A DNA stretch of 64,000 nt. It comes from Saprospiraceae bacterium. Lineage in GTDB: Bacteria; Bacteroidota; Bacteroidia; Chitinophagales; Saprospiraceae. The notes below the pieces were generated by a model. That model had not been told where the DNA came from. It saw only the letters and a list, made by a program, of their open reading frames with translations, and ran no database searches. Below are positions 27,385 to 36,139 of the stretch, piece by piece. The stretch spans positions 372,001 to 436,000 of the forward strand of contig JADJJL010000001.1 in the NCBI GenBank assembly GCA_016710265.1. The letters run 5' to 3'. The translations under genes and the position numbers were made by a program. Within the stretch, counting starts at the first letter, position 1; each line of letters begins with the position of its first letter.

Positions 27385-27744
27385 ATGAAAAAGCTGAGCC
27401 TATTACTAACAATCTCCTGCATATCAGCATACTGTAGCGCCCAATTGGTTTATACAGATCTTTTCTCAAGTCAGGCCATTGGCCACTTAACCACCCTGAT
27501 TATTTCTGATGATGAAAAGTTAGGTCAAATTAAGCATAAACCCGATGGAACCTGGGAACTAAACAACTTCCAACCTGGCTCCATAAAAACCAGTCAACCA
27601 ATTACAGAAGAGTGGGCAGATGATCCTACCACTGCAGCCAAAACCATAATAGGACATATCGGTGTGCAAAATACCAATTGTACTACCTACACAGTGAGCA
27701 AAAAACAAGGCAGATGGCTGGTAAAATTTTATATTTGCCCTTAG
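27385..27744 (+). CDS. small secreted protein, unknown function
   Basis: The 119-residue product has a clear signal peptide (MKKLSLLLTISCISAYCSAQ). The mature part of about 99 residues contains two cysteines (NTNCTTYTV and the C-terminal FYICP) that could form a disulphide. I do not recognise a family. It lies 82 bp after the helix-turn-helix gene and has its own candidate promoter. Confidence 0.6.
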   Translation: MKKLSLLLTISCISAYCSAQLVYTDLFSSQAIGHLTTLIISDDEKLGQIKHKPDGTWELNNFQPGSIKTSQPITEEWADDPTTAAKTIIGHIGVQNTNCTTYTVSKKQGRWLVKFYICP

Positions 27745-28333
27745 GGAGAATTAGAGAATTGGAAAATTAGAGAATTAGAAAATTAGAAAATTAGAAAATT
27801 GAAGATAACGCCAACGGCCTTATTTGAAATTGCACTTTTAATGCTTATCTCGGTCCTTTCTAAAAAAGTGGCCTAAAATTGTAATAGATAATGTGAAAAT
27901 GAAGGTGTGATCTTTATCCCTGACTCATACAAATCGAATTATAAGGCCAAACGAAAAGCTGGATTTAGGTTCCGGCTTAGGGCTTTCCAGCTCGGGACCC
28001 ATCCACTGAATGGCGCGCCCGTGCTAAAAACTGTCTGAGCACCGAAGGTGTGAGTTTTTTTACGCTGTGCGCGAGGGTGGCATTTCTTTGCTTACTTTCT
28101 TTTGGCCATGCAAAAGAAAGTAAGAATATAAAATAGAGAGACTATTTCCTGATTCGCTTACAGTCGGAATGGTTACCAGCCCAATTCAGCCATTAACGCT
28201 CCTTTTCCGGCGCATTTGCTTTGCACCATGGCTTCACTTAGAGTGCTGTCGCAATCTACCAAGCTTTTAGCTTAGTTCGTTCAGTCGTAGTCAAAAGAAA
28301 GTAAGAATGTAGTAAATTAAATCAACTCAAAGT
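27745..28333. other. intergenic region with simple repeats and a dispersed-type palindrome
   Basis: No supported gene in about 590 bp between convergent genes. Positions 27745-27805 hold imperfect repeats of GAGAATTAGAAAATT type. Around 28000-28135 there is a GC-richer stretch that contains the long palindrome listed separately. Its right arm (CAAAAGAAAGTAAG) recurs at 28292-28305. Confidence 0.5.
28091..28124. repeat. perfect inverted repeat, 14-bp arms
   Basis: CTTACTTTCTTTTG (28091-28104) and CAAAAGAAAGTAAG (28111-28124) are exact inverted copies around GCCATG. It could act as a bidirectional transcription stop between the convergent genes, or be part of a dispersed intergenic element, since one arm is repeated at 28292-28305. 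Confidence 0.7.
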
Positions 28334-29659
28334 TTAATTATACCTCCGCTTCAAAAACCACTCATTGTCATTCAATCTAACACCAGCGAGTATTTTGATA
28401 TATTGAGATTTGACACTTCCTTCCAATTCACTAATACCAGCTTCTACTCCAAGATTAATCACCGCCAATTGTCTTTGAAAAGTAAAAGGCATTCCCACAC
28501 CAAGACTTACACCATAGTTTTGCATAGTGTTTCCTCCACTTTGCAAATATCCGTTTTCGTAAAAGAAACCATATCGATATTGACTTCTATTTGGTAGACG
28601 TGCATACCCGGTGGTTGATGGCCTCCAACTTCCACCTGCGTTGACACTAAAAAAATTGGCTAAGCTGCCTTTTGATCCTTCAAACAAACTTGCATTTTCC
28701 CACAACTCGTAATTTACATCCAATAAATAAGCGCGCTTTTCCTGATCATTGTAATAAAGACCAACAGTCGCTTTAAAAGGTAATTGGGAAGAACTTTCTA
28801 CATCTTGAGAATAAAAAATCGTATCAATCACACTCGCAAAATTAAGTCTCGTATATTGCAAAACATCACTCGTAAAACCAACCTTGGTCGGAATGGTAAG
28901 ATGGGCTCCAAAACTTAGTACCTTGGCTTTGATTGATTTATTTTCCTTCATCTTCTCCTTGTTTAAAGTATGAGCATAGATGCTTCCTAAAATAAAATCG
29001 AATCCGCTGGCGTGAATTTTATTCTCAGAAAAATTAGCCGCAGATCCTGCGATATCTCTTAAGCGATAGATTTGGGAATATTCAATATTGCCAAAAATAT
29101 AGCCTACCGAAAGTCCCATGGATAATTGTTTGTAACGATAGGCTCCACCCAAAGAAAATCTTGAAAGTCCTCCACGCCCTTCTTGCTCCCTTGTAGTTCT
29201 TCCAGTTAGACCTGTGCTATCTGCAATCACATATTTATATCCGGTGGTAGAATAAGGACTGATACCCAAACTTAATCCCATCGGATATTTTGCTTCTTTT
29301 CGATCCAATAACTGATTGATCGAATTAAATAATGGCACAGCCAAATGAATGTAATTTAAGTTTCCGGACCAATCATTTAGCTTTTCACCATTTTTATCTT
29401 CAAGCTGGTTGTATTTAGAATAAAATCCCAATTCGGCATCTGTAATTTTCAAGAAACCAAGTGAAGCAGGGTTGGCAAAACTAAATTCATCGTGGTGGTG
29501 ATACGCTGCCCCTGCCCCTCCAGTGTGAAGAGAGAACGGAGATCTGGATCGCTGAAGGTCGCCCAAACCAAATCTTGACAAGGGTGAGAATTCATAATTT
29601 TGTGCAGATATCATACCCCCAAGTAAGAGAAATATCAATATCGATAGATGTTTTTTCAT
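28334..29659 (-). CDS. outer-membrane beta-barrel protein (PorV/FadL-like appearance)
   Basis: The 441-residue product has a signal peptide (to MISAQ) and then FSPLSRFGLGDL, the usual opening of a family of Bacteroidota outer-membrane proteins. Many amphipathic strands follow (GLSLGISPYSTTGYKYV, YKQLSMGLSVGYIFG, IKILAGVRL). It overlaps the stop of coaX by 4 bp, so the two are translationally coupled; this pairing is often seen in the phylum. The precise role is unknown. Confidence 0.78.
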   Translation of the reverse strand: MKKHLSILIFLLLGGMISAQNYEFSPLSRFGLGDLQRSRSPFSLHTGGAGAAYHHHDEFSFANPASLGFLKITDAELGFYSKYNQLEDKNGEKLNDWSGNLNYIHLAVPLFNSINQLLDRKEAKYPMGLSLGISPYSTTGYKYVIADSTGLTGRTTREQEGRGGLSRFSLGGAYRYKQLSMGLSVGYIFGNIEYSQIYRLRDIAGSAANFSENKIHASGFDFILGSIYAHTLNKEKMKENKSIKAKVLSFGAHLTIPTKVGFTSDVLQYTRLNFASVIDTIFYSQDVESSSQLPFKATVGLYYNDQEKRAYLLDVNYELWENASLFEGSKGSLANFFSVNAGGSWRPSTTGYARLPNRSQYRYGFFYENGYLQSGGNTMQNYGVSLGVGMPFTFQRQLAVINLGVEAGISELEGSVKSQYIKILAGVRLNDNEWFLKRRYN

Positions 29660-30378
29660 ATATAATCAAGAATTTGATTTAAGCCAATCAAAACCAAATG
29701 AGGTTGATGAATGGCCGCAAATTTGGTGAAAGTTTTTAGAACCATTGCATCACCGCCCGTAATAACGAGTTTTAGCTCCGTGTATTTTAAAGAAAGTTCT
29801 GAATAATAGTGGTCAATTTCTGCCCCAATGCCTTGTAATACGCCAAGTTGCAAGGCTTCATCGGTCGATTGTCCAATCAACTTATTAATTTCCAAATCTT
29901 GGTGATGCACCATCGGCAATTTGCCTGTGAATTCATGCATGGCTCGCCAACGCATATACATTCCAGGTGCAATATTACCTCCTTGAAAAACGGAATTTGC
30001 ATCTAATATATCATAGGTCACACAGCTTCCGGCACTCACAATGAAAAGATTTGTGTTTGGATAAAGTGAAATAGCACCACACATAGACGCAATCCTATCG
30101 TGACCCAGTGTTTGGGGAGTTCTGTAATTAAGTTGAATGGGTAAACTTTGCTTATAATCAAATCGAATAGCATGGGTCTCGTGGATGATCGAACGAACCA
30201 AAGGATGCTCCTCCATTTGGACAGACGATAAAATAGCTTTATCGAATGTGCGATCTTGAATCCATTGAAGTATTTTGCTTTCATCACCATATAGAAAGGA
30301 TCCGAAATCCACCAAATTGTGGCGGTCAAAAAGGGCAAGTTTTATTTTGGTATTACCTATATCGATGGTGAGGTTCAA
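29656..30378 (-). CDS. coaX: type III pantothenate kinase
   Basis: Catalyses ATP-dependent phosphorylation of pantothenate, the first step of coenzyme A synthesis. The 240-residue protein shows the ASKHA-fold motifs of CoaX: phosphate-binding DIGNTK (residues 6-11), GHDRIA (92-97, with Asp94 as likely base), the strand LFIVSAGSCVTYD, and GGNIAPG. Length is normal for the family. It lies 14 bp after purH and overlaps the outer-membrane protein gene, forming a purH-coaX-OMP operon. Confidence 0.93.
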   Translation of the reverse strand: MNLTIDIGNTKIKLALFDRHNLVDFGSFLYGDESKILQWIQDRTFDKAILSSVQMEEHPLVRSIIHETHAIRFDYKQSLPIQLNYRTPQTLGHDRIASMCGAISLYPNTNLFIVSAGSCVTYDILDANSVFQGGNIAPGMYMRWRAMHEFTGKLPMVHHQDLEINKLIGQSTDEALQLGVLQGIGAEIDHYYSELSLKYTELKLVITGGDAMVLKTFTKFAAIHQPHLVLIGLNQILDYI

Positions 30379-30392
30379 AATATTACAAGTGT

Positions 30393-31880
30393 TTAATGCT
30401 TAAATTGTCTTATACCGGACAGAACCATGCTCAAACCCAATTCATCCACTCTTGCAATGACTTTTGGATCATTGACGGAGCCTCCTGGTTGAATAATGGC
30501 ACTCACTTTGGCTTCAGCCGCTAGTTCCACACAATCAGGAAACGGAAAGAATGCTTCTGAGGACATCACGGATCCTTCGGTATCAAATCCCATGGCCACT
30601 GCTTTCTGAATGGCTTGTCTGCATGCATCCACCCTCGAAGTTTGACCACATCCCATACCAATCAATTGCTTATTTCGCACCAAGGCGATGGCATTTGATT
30701 TTAAATGTTTGGTGCAACAGGCAGCAAATAATAGATCCGTAATTTCAAAAGGACTTGGCGACTTTTGACTGACCGTTTTTAGTTGCTCTGCTACCAATCG
30801 ACTTTGATCTTTTTCTTGAACTAATTTACCAAAAAGCACCGTCCTTGATTGCTCTTGATCAGCCGGCCACATTTTAATTTTTAGAAGTATCCTTGATTTT
30901 TTAGAACTTAAAAGTTTTAAAGCTTCAGCATCAAAATCCGGTGCAATTAAGACTTCGTAAAACAATTTGTCGATTTCAAGGGCAGTTTGTAAGTCGATGG
31001 TTCTATTGGAAATGAGAACTCCCCCAAATGCAGAAATTGGATCACCCGCCAATGCATCATGCCATGCCTGAATCAAACTGCTTCTGACCGCAATCCCACA
31101 GACATTGTTGTGTTTAAGAATAGCAATACAGCAATCCTCATCTTTAAAATCATTCATCAATGACATGGCTGCATCCACATCCAATATATTGTTGTACGAA
31201 AGTTCCTTACCATGAAGATATTCCAAACCAAGGTCACCTTCAAACCACGCTTTTTGATGTGGGTTTTCTCCATATCTCAAAGACTTCTTTTGTTCTTGCC
31301 CTGAAAAGTAATTTCTAATCATGGTATCATAATGGGATGAAACGGTAAAAGCCCTCTGTGCAAGAACTTTTCTAGTTTCCAAAGTAGTGATGCCATTGTT
31401 TGCAAGAATAGCTGCCAAGTCTGAATAAGCCTCACGGGATGGGATTACTACCACATCTTGGTAATTTTTAGCCGCTGCCCTGATTAAAGAAACACCTCCG
31501 ATGTCTATTTTTTCTATTATTTCTGATTCATCATCGGTATTTGCCAAAGTTTCCTCAAACGGATATAAATCAACTACAACCAGATCAATTGGCGGAATTT
31601 CAAAATGTGCCAATTGGCTCAAATGATCCTGGTTTCTCATTGCAAGAATTCCACCGAAAACCTTTGGATGTAAAGTTTTTACCCTGCCGCCTAAAATGGA
31701 AGGATATCCAGTGATGGTTTCTACACTTACCACTGATAAGTTCAAAGATTCTATAAATTCTTGGGTTCCTCCAGTGGAATAAATCACAACTCCAATGTCA
31801 TGTAAAAGGCGGATAATGGGTTCTAAACCTTCTTTGTTATAAACCGATATAAGTGCAGATTGTATTCGTTTGGAGTCCAT
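30393..31880 (-). CDS. purH: bifunctional AICAR formyltransferase / IMP cyclohydrolase
   Basis: Catalyses the last two steps of IMP synthesis. The N-terminal MGS-like cyclohydrolase domain (ALISVYNKEGLE, STGGTQEFIE, GGRVKTLHPK) is followed by the AICAR transformylase domain with KHNNVCG and the C-terminal IQPGGSVNDPKVI. I take the ATG at 31880 (MDSKRIQSALISV); the longer frame to 31910 adds ten residues not expected in PurH. A TAATTTTG element (31899-31906 on the plus strand, reversed) would place transcription start downstream of that longer start. Confidence 0.95.
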   Translation of the reverse strand: MDSKRIQSALISVYNKEGLEPIIRLLHDIGVVIYSTGGTQEFIESLNLSVVSVETITGYPSILGGRVKTLHPKVFGGILAMRNQDHLSQLAHFEIPPIDLVVVDLYPFEETLANTDDESEIIEKIDIGGVSLIRAAAKNYQDVVVIPSREAYSDLAAILANNGITTLETRKVLAQRAFTVSSHYDTMIRNYFSGQEQKKSLRYGENPHQKAWFEGDLGLEYLHGKELSYNNILDVDAAMSLMNDFKDEDCCIAILKHNNVCGIAVRSSLIQAWHDALAGDPISAFGGVLISNRTIDLQTALEIDKLFYEVLIAPDFDAEALKLLSSKKSRILLKIKMWPADQEQSRTVLFGKLVQEKDQSRLVAEQLKTVSQKSPSPFEITDLLFAACCTKHLKSNAIALVRNKQLIGMGCGQTSRVDACRQAIQKAVAMGFDTEGSVMSSEAFFPFPDCVELAAEAKVSAIIQPGGSVNDPKVIARVDELGLSMVLSGIRQFKH

Positions 31881-31898
31881 GGGTGGGTTTTGGATCCG

Positions 31899-31906
31899 CA
31901 AAATTA
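31899..31906 (-). promoter_or_regulatory. candidate -7 element of purH
   Basis: On the minus strand this reads TAATTTTG (TAnnTTTG) and lies 18 bp before the purH ATG at 31880. Confidence 0.4.
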
Positions 31907-31959
31907 ACAAGATTATCGAAAGCTCAGTTTATTCTAAGCTAAGTATTATTGCTAAATGA

Positions 31960-31967
31960 TATCTTTG
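31960..31967 (+). promoter_or_regulatory. candidate -7 element of the DUF4286 gene
   Basis: TATCTTTG matches TAnnTTTG and lies downstream of the longest possible start (31949) but 23 bp before 31991. It supports the shorter start. Confidence 0.4.
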
Positions 31968-31990
31968 GCTTTGTTAATGAAATCAGTTTT

Positions 31991-32320
31991 ATGTTGATGT
32001 ATCATGTCACTGTGAAGGTAAATCATGAAAAAGTAGCAGAATGGTTAAATTGGATGAAATCTGTACATATTTTAGAGGTTTTGGATACAGGTTATTTTAT
32101 CAAATGCAGACTTTCTACCCTGGACACCAGTGACCAGGATGGAGCTAGCTTTTCGGTGTTATACGATTGTCCATCTCATGATGCCTTAAATCAATACATG
32201 AGCCTTTGTGCTCCTGCTTTGCAGAAAAAACACATCGAAAAATTTGCAGGTCATTTTGTGGCCTTCCGTACCATTTTGGAAGTGAATGATGAATTTTATC
32301 CTAGAAATAGAGAGTCCTAA
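31991..32320 (+). CDS. DUF4286 family protein
   Basis: From the chosen start (MLMYHVTVKVNHEKVAEWL) the product is 109 residues, matching the small cytoplasmic DUF4286 family of Bacteroidota, which begins with a similar strand. Further family-like features are FAGHFVAFRTILE near the C terminus and a ferredoxin-like alternation of strands and helices. The function of the family is not known. It converges with the Rrf2 gene, whose stop lies 3 bp away. Confidence 0.8.
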   Translation: MLMYHVTVKVNHEKVAEWLNWMKSVHILEVLDTGYFIKCRLSTLDTSDQDGASFSVLYDCPSHDALNQYMSLCAPALQKKHIEKFAGHFVAFRTILEVNDEFYPRNRES

Positions 32321-32323
32321 AAA

Positions 32324-32764
32324 TTAATCTTGCTGGAGTTGTCGAAGGAGTGTTTTATGATTTCCATTTAGCAAATCGTTGAGCGTGGTTCTTTCAAGCA
32401 ATGACTTGAGCTCTTGGTTGACCGGCACCATCAAATGGTGCATGGGGCAAGGTTTCTTTGAATTACATTTATTAAAATGTAAAACGCAGGTATTAAAATA
32501 GTCTTTGTGATCTGAGATTTTTAACATCTCTGAGAGCGGGGTTTTGTAACAAAGGGAATTCATTTCAAATCCACCATTTGGACCTTTATATGAATTAAGC
32601 AAGCCTGCATCGACCATATTTCTTAGTTTTTTTGAAATAAAAGCGACTGGAATTCCCAATTCCTCAGACAACTCCTTGGCACCAAACAACCTAGGAACCT
32701 TAGAATGGATTGCCATGAATATCAATATCTTAATGATATAGCTAAAACTTTTTGTGAATACCAT
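32324..32764 (-). CDS. Rrf2 family transcriptional regulator, probable sensor for the nos operon
   Basis: The 146-residue product has the Rrf2 winged helix-turn-helix (ELSEELGIPVAFISKKLRNM, about 31-50) with the recognition helix and the wing SYKGPNGGFEM. Cys93, Cys100 and Cys106 form C-x6-C-x5-C, close to the iron-sulphur ligand pattern of NsrR/IscR-type Rrf2 proteins. It is divergent from the cytochrome c-nosZ operon with a shared 168-bp region containing a palindrome. It likely senses NO, oxygen or iron-sulphur status and controls nos; which signal is inference. Confidence 0.9.
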   Translation of the reverse strand: MVFTKSFSYIIKILIFMAIHSKVPRLFGAKELSEELGIPVAFISKKLRNMVDAGLLNSYKGPNGGFEMNSLCYKTPLSEMLKISDHKDYFNTCVLHFNKCNSKKPCPMHHLMVPVNQELKSLLERTTLNDLLNGNHKTLLRQLQQD

Positions 32765-32867
32765 AAACTGAATTAGTTTGCAAAATTAGTGGCTATTATT
32801 CATAACCCATTGATCAAAATCATTTAGTAAACTGACCTACATTAATAACAGTACATTGGTAAGAATA

Positions 32868-32909
32868 TACCTTTGACTTCATCATTAATAGACAATAGTG
32901 TCCATTAAT
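32868..32909 (+). promoter_or_regulatory. nos promoter -7 element and palindromic operator
   Basis: TACCTTTG at 32868-32875 fits TAnnTTTG. Eight bases further on is an 11-4-11 imperfect palindrome, ATTAATAGACA (32884-32894) and TGTCCATTAAT (32899-32909), with one mismatch between arms. It would cover the expected transcription start of the operon beginning at 32933, a position suited to a repressor such as the divergent Rrf2 protein. Confidence 0.55.
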
Positions 32910-32932
32910 ATTATTCAAATAAAAACTTAGTT

Positions 32933-33397
32933 ATGAAATCTTTAATCAACTTCGTCTTTCTCTGCCTTATTTCTATGATGCTGGCTTGTTCAGGTGGTGT
33001 TAAAAAAGAAATTCCACAAGTGGATCTTGCCAAGATTACTGAAAATCAACCTGAAATCCATGGTACCTTGGTAGAGGACAAAGACATTGTAATCAACAAT
33101 CCATTAAAGCAAGATTGGGTAAGTACCGGTAAAAACATTTACGAATTAAAATGCCTGGCTTGTCACAAATTAAGCGACGAAAAATTGGTGGGACCAGGTT
33201 GGTCAGGAGTTACTAAAAAACGTCAACCATCTTGGATATTGAATATGATCACCAATGTAGATGTTATGCTTGAAACCGACGAAGAAGCCCAGAAATTACT
33301 CGAACAATGCCTCGTCAGGATGCCTAATCAAAATATCAGTGCCGAAGAATCAAGGCAGATTTTAGAATTTATGTTCCACAATGATGGTCAGAAATAA
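32933..33397 (+). CDS. c-type cytochrome lipoprotein of the nos operon
   Basis: The 154-residue product has a lipoprotein signal (MMLACSGG, lipid Cys19) and one haem-binding motif CLACH at 74-78. A possible axial Met lies in RMPNQN (about 129), within a class I cytochrome c domain. It is the first gene of the operon, 29 bp before nosZ. It probably carries electrons from the quinone or bc1-type pathway to N2O reductase at the periplasmic face, as cytochromes encoded in clade II nos clusters are thought to do. Confidence 0.88.
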   Translation: MKSLINFVFLCLISMMLACSGGVKKEIPQVDLAKITENQPEIHGTLVEDKDIVINNPLKQDWVSTGKNIYELKCLACHKLSDEKLVGPGWSGVTKKRQPSWILNMITNVDVMLETDEEAQKLLEQCLVRMPNQNISAEESRQILEFMFHNDGQK

Positions 33398-33426
33398 TTA
33401 AAATAATTTTATTAAATATAGATCTT

Positions 33427-35406
33427 ATGAAGTCAATCATTTTTAAATCAATCTTTGGAGTGGGAATACTATTCATGCTCATCGCAACAGCATGCAAACC
33501 AAAGGGAATGCAGACCGCCGTCCAGGGAGACGCAGCTGTAAAAGCATATGTTCCACCAGGACAGTATGATGAATTTTACAACATTGTGTCCGGCGGATTC
33601 AGTGGTCAAATGTCCGTCTATGGAATACCATCAGGGCGTTTATTTAGGGTAATTCCAGTTTTTTCTGTGGATCCAGAAAAGTCTTGGGGATTTTCTGAAG
33701 AAACAAAACCCATGTTAAATACCTCACATGGATTTGTACCTTGGGATGATCTTCATCATATCGCTTTATCTACCACAGATGGAATCCATGATGGACGATG
33801 GGCATTTGGTAATGCAAATAATACACCTAGAATTGCCAGAATTGACATGACGACCTTTAGAACCAATGAAATTTTAGAGATACCAAATAGTGGAGGAAAC
33901 CATTCATCTCCATTCATTACTGAAAATACAGAATATGTAGTAGCTGGAACTCGATTTAGTATTCCAATGGATGGCAAAGTGGATGTACCTATTAATTCAT
34001 ATAAAGAAAACTTTAAAGGTACTGTCAGTTTTATTTCTGTTGATAAAAATAATGGAACAATGAATATTGCTTTTCAGATATTATTGCCAGGAGTTAATTT
34101 CGATCTTGCAAGAGCAGGTAAGGGTAAATCACATGGTTGGTTCTTTTTCTCATGCTATAATTCTGAACAAGCAAATACTTTACTAGAAGTAAATGCCTCA
34201 CAGAAAGACAAAGACTTTATCATGGCAATTAATTGGAAAAAGGCTGAAGAATATGTTACTGCAGGCAAAGCAGTTAAAAAAACCGTAAGATATGCCCACA
34301 ATATTTATGATGAAAACAGTCATTCTGCTACAAGCGAAATAAAAAATGAAGTTCTGGTATTGGACCCAAAAGAACTCCCTGGTATGGTCTATTTTATGCC
34401 TTGTCCAAAATCTCCTCATGGATGTGATACAGATCCTACCGGCGAGTATATAGTAGGCAGTGGAAAGTTAGCCGCAGTGATACCAGTTTTTTCATTTACA
34501 AAAATTCTGGCCGCCATCGATCAAAAGAATTTTGATTCAGAATACGATGGAATACCTGTGTTAAAATATGATGCTGTATTACACGGTGAGGTATTGAAAC
34601 CTGGTCTTGGTCCTTTGCATACAGAATTTGATGACAATGGATTCGCATATACTTCATTTTTTGTTTCATCTGAAATTGTAAAATGGAAAATAAGTGATTT
34701 AACAGTGGTCGACAGAGTACCAACTTATTACTCAATTGGCCATTTATGTGTTCCTGGTGGCCCCACTAAAAAACCATGGGGTAAGTATGTCATTGCATAT
34801 AATAAAATTACTAAAGATCGCTATCTTCCAACTGGGCCTGAACTCACCCAAAGTGCTCAGCTGTATTCCATCGATGGTGATAAAATGAAACTGCTTTTAG
34901 ATTTTCCAACAATTGGTGAACCGCATTATGCTGAAGCAATCCCAGCTGAACTCATTAAACCAAAAAGTGTCAAAATATTTAAACTTGAAGAAAACAAACA
35001 TCCATACGCAACATTGGGTGAAAAACAAGCAAAGGTGGAAAGAAAAGGAAACGATGTCCATGTTTATATGTCAAGCATACGATCACATTTTGTACCTGAC
35101 AATATTGAAGGTATCAAAATGGGAGACCATGTTTATTTCCATGTCACCAATTTAGAACAGGATTGGGACGTACCGCATGGATTTGCAGTCAAAGGTGCAA
35201 ACAATGCTGAATTACTGATTATGCCAGGTGAAACACAAACCTTGTTGTGGGAACCAAATAGAACAGGAGTTTTCCCAATGTATTGCACTGACTTTTGCTC
35301 TGCACTTCACCAGGAAATGCAAGGTTATATCAGAGTGAGTCCTGCCTCATCCAATGTACCACTGACATTCAGCACTGGTGCTAAAATGCCTCAAACAGAG
35401 CAGTAA
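33427..35406 (+). CDS. nosZ: nitrous oxide reductase, clade II (Sec/lipoprotein type)
   Basis: Reduces N2O to N2. The 659-residue protein has a Sec-type lipoprotein leader (IATACKPKG, Cys23) rather than a Tat signal, which marks clade II. Propeller-domain histidines for the CuZ cluster appear in DDLHHIALS (His110-111), GGNHSSPF, KSPHGCD, GPLHTEF and SIGHLC. The C-terminal cupredoxin domain holds the binuclear CuA site, with a His in DVPHGF and the full motif CTDFCSALHQEM (Cys620, Cys624, His628, Met631). No key residue appears missing, so the enzyme should be active once matured by the downstream products. Confidence 0.97.
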   Translation: MKSIIFKSIFGVGILFMLIATACKPKGMQTAVQGDAAVKAYVPPGQYDEFYNIVSGGFSGQMSVYGIPSGRLFRVIPVFSVDPEKSWGFSEETKPMLNTSHGFVPWDDLHHIALSTTDGIHDGRWAFGNANNTPRIARIDMTTFRTNEILEIPNSGGNHSSPFITENTEYVVAGTRFSIPMDGKVDVPINSYKENFKGTVSFISVDKNNGTMNIAFQILLPGVNFDLARAGKGKSHGWFFFSCYNSEQANTLLEVNASQKDKDFIMAINWKKAEEYVTAGKAVKKTVRYAHNIYDENSHSATSEIKNEVLVLDPKELPGMVYFMPCPKSPHGCDTDPTGEYIVGSGKLAAVIPVFSFTKILAAIDQKNFDSEYDGIPVLKYDAVLHGEVLKPGLGPLHTEFDDNGFAYTSFFVSSEIVKWKISDLTVVDRVPTYYSIGHLCVPGGPTKKPWGKYVIAYNKITKDRYLPTGPELTQSAQLYSIDGDKMKLLLDFPTIGEPHYAEAIPAELIKPKSVKIFKLEENKHPYATLGEKQAKVERKGNDVHVYMSSIRSHFVPDNIEGIKMGDHVYFHVTNLEQDWDVPHGFAVKGANNAELLIMPGETQTLLWEPNRTGVFPMYCTDFCSALHQEMQGYIRVSPASSNVPLTFSTGAKMPQTEQ

Positions 35407-35424
35407 AATAAAGTATAACTAAGT

Positions 35425-35482
35425 ATTCCGGGGTGGATAATCCAGTTCCATATTCTTGAATGATCTTATCCCGGAATTTTTA
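35425..35482 (+). terminator. possible hairpin terminator or attenuator after nosZ
   Basis: ATTCCGGG...GGATAA at 35425-35440 can pair with TTATCCCGGAAT at 35466-35477 with a bulge, and a short T run follows. The loop is long (about 25 bases), so it may only reduce read-through into the accessory genes. Confidence 0.4.
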
Positions 35483-35522
35483 ATTAACCATTCCTATTTT
35501 TTACTATTTTAATCCTTTATCT

Positions 35523-36071
35523 ATGAAATTCAATATTTTTTTAATCAGTCTATTAATATTTCAATTGAGCTGTAATAATCCTCAATCACAACAAAATATT
35601 TCTCCAGAATTTGAGCACAAAGGAGGTCAAGAAGCGGTACAAGATGATGAATCTCAAAAAGACATTGTCAAAATTGCAGTTGGATCTGCTAATCACACCA
35701 CACTGGTCGCTGCACTGAAAGCAGCAGACTATGTTGATGATATTTCAAATGCCGGCCCTTTTACTGTGTTTGCTCCTACCAATGATGCATTCGGTAAACT
35801 CCCTGCAGGAACCGTTGAAAATTTAGTAAAACCCGAACAAAAAGCAGCTCTCCAAAATATTTTAGAATACCATGTAGCAGTCGGCACTTACAGACAAGAT
35901 TATTTAACGGATGGACAAACCATTGGAATGGCCAATGGTGGCAATATCACTGTAAGATTAAATGGTGACAAAATTATAGTCAATGACAACATTAATGTCA
36001 TAGCCACGATTCCTGCATCCAATGGACTGATTTATGTAGTAGATGGTGTATTGTTGCCAGCTTCAAAATAA
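35523..36071 (+). CDS. fasciclin (FAS1) domain lipoprotein within the nos operon
   Basis: The 182-residue product has a lipoprotein signal (IFQLSCNN, Cys17), a short acidic linker, and one FAS1 domain (about 55-180). The two conserved FAS1 blocks are present: GPFTVFAPTNDAFGKLP and, after LQNILEYHV, the ending VIATIPASNGLIYVVDGVLLP. FAS1 domains mediate protein or surface contacts. It is not a recognised Nos factor but lies on the same strand between nosZ and the nosB-like gene; a periplasmic accessory role is inference. Confidence 0.9.
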   Translation: MKFNIFLISLLIFQLSCNNPQSQQNISPEFEHKGGQEAVQDDESQKDIVKIAVGSANHTTLVAALKAADYVDDISNAGPFTVFAPTNDAFGKLPAGTVENLVKPEQKAALQNILEYHVAVGTYRQDYLTDGQTIGMANGGNITVRLNGDKIIVNDNINVIATIPASNGLIYVVDGVLLPASK

Positions 36072-36139
36072 ACAATCACGCTGAAAGACAAGACATAGAT
36101 TGACCATCACTTAATTCAATAATACAAACATTTCTTGAA

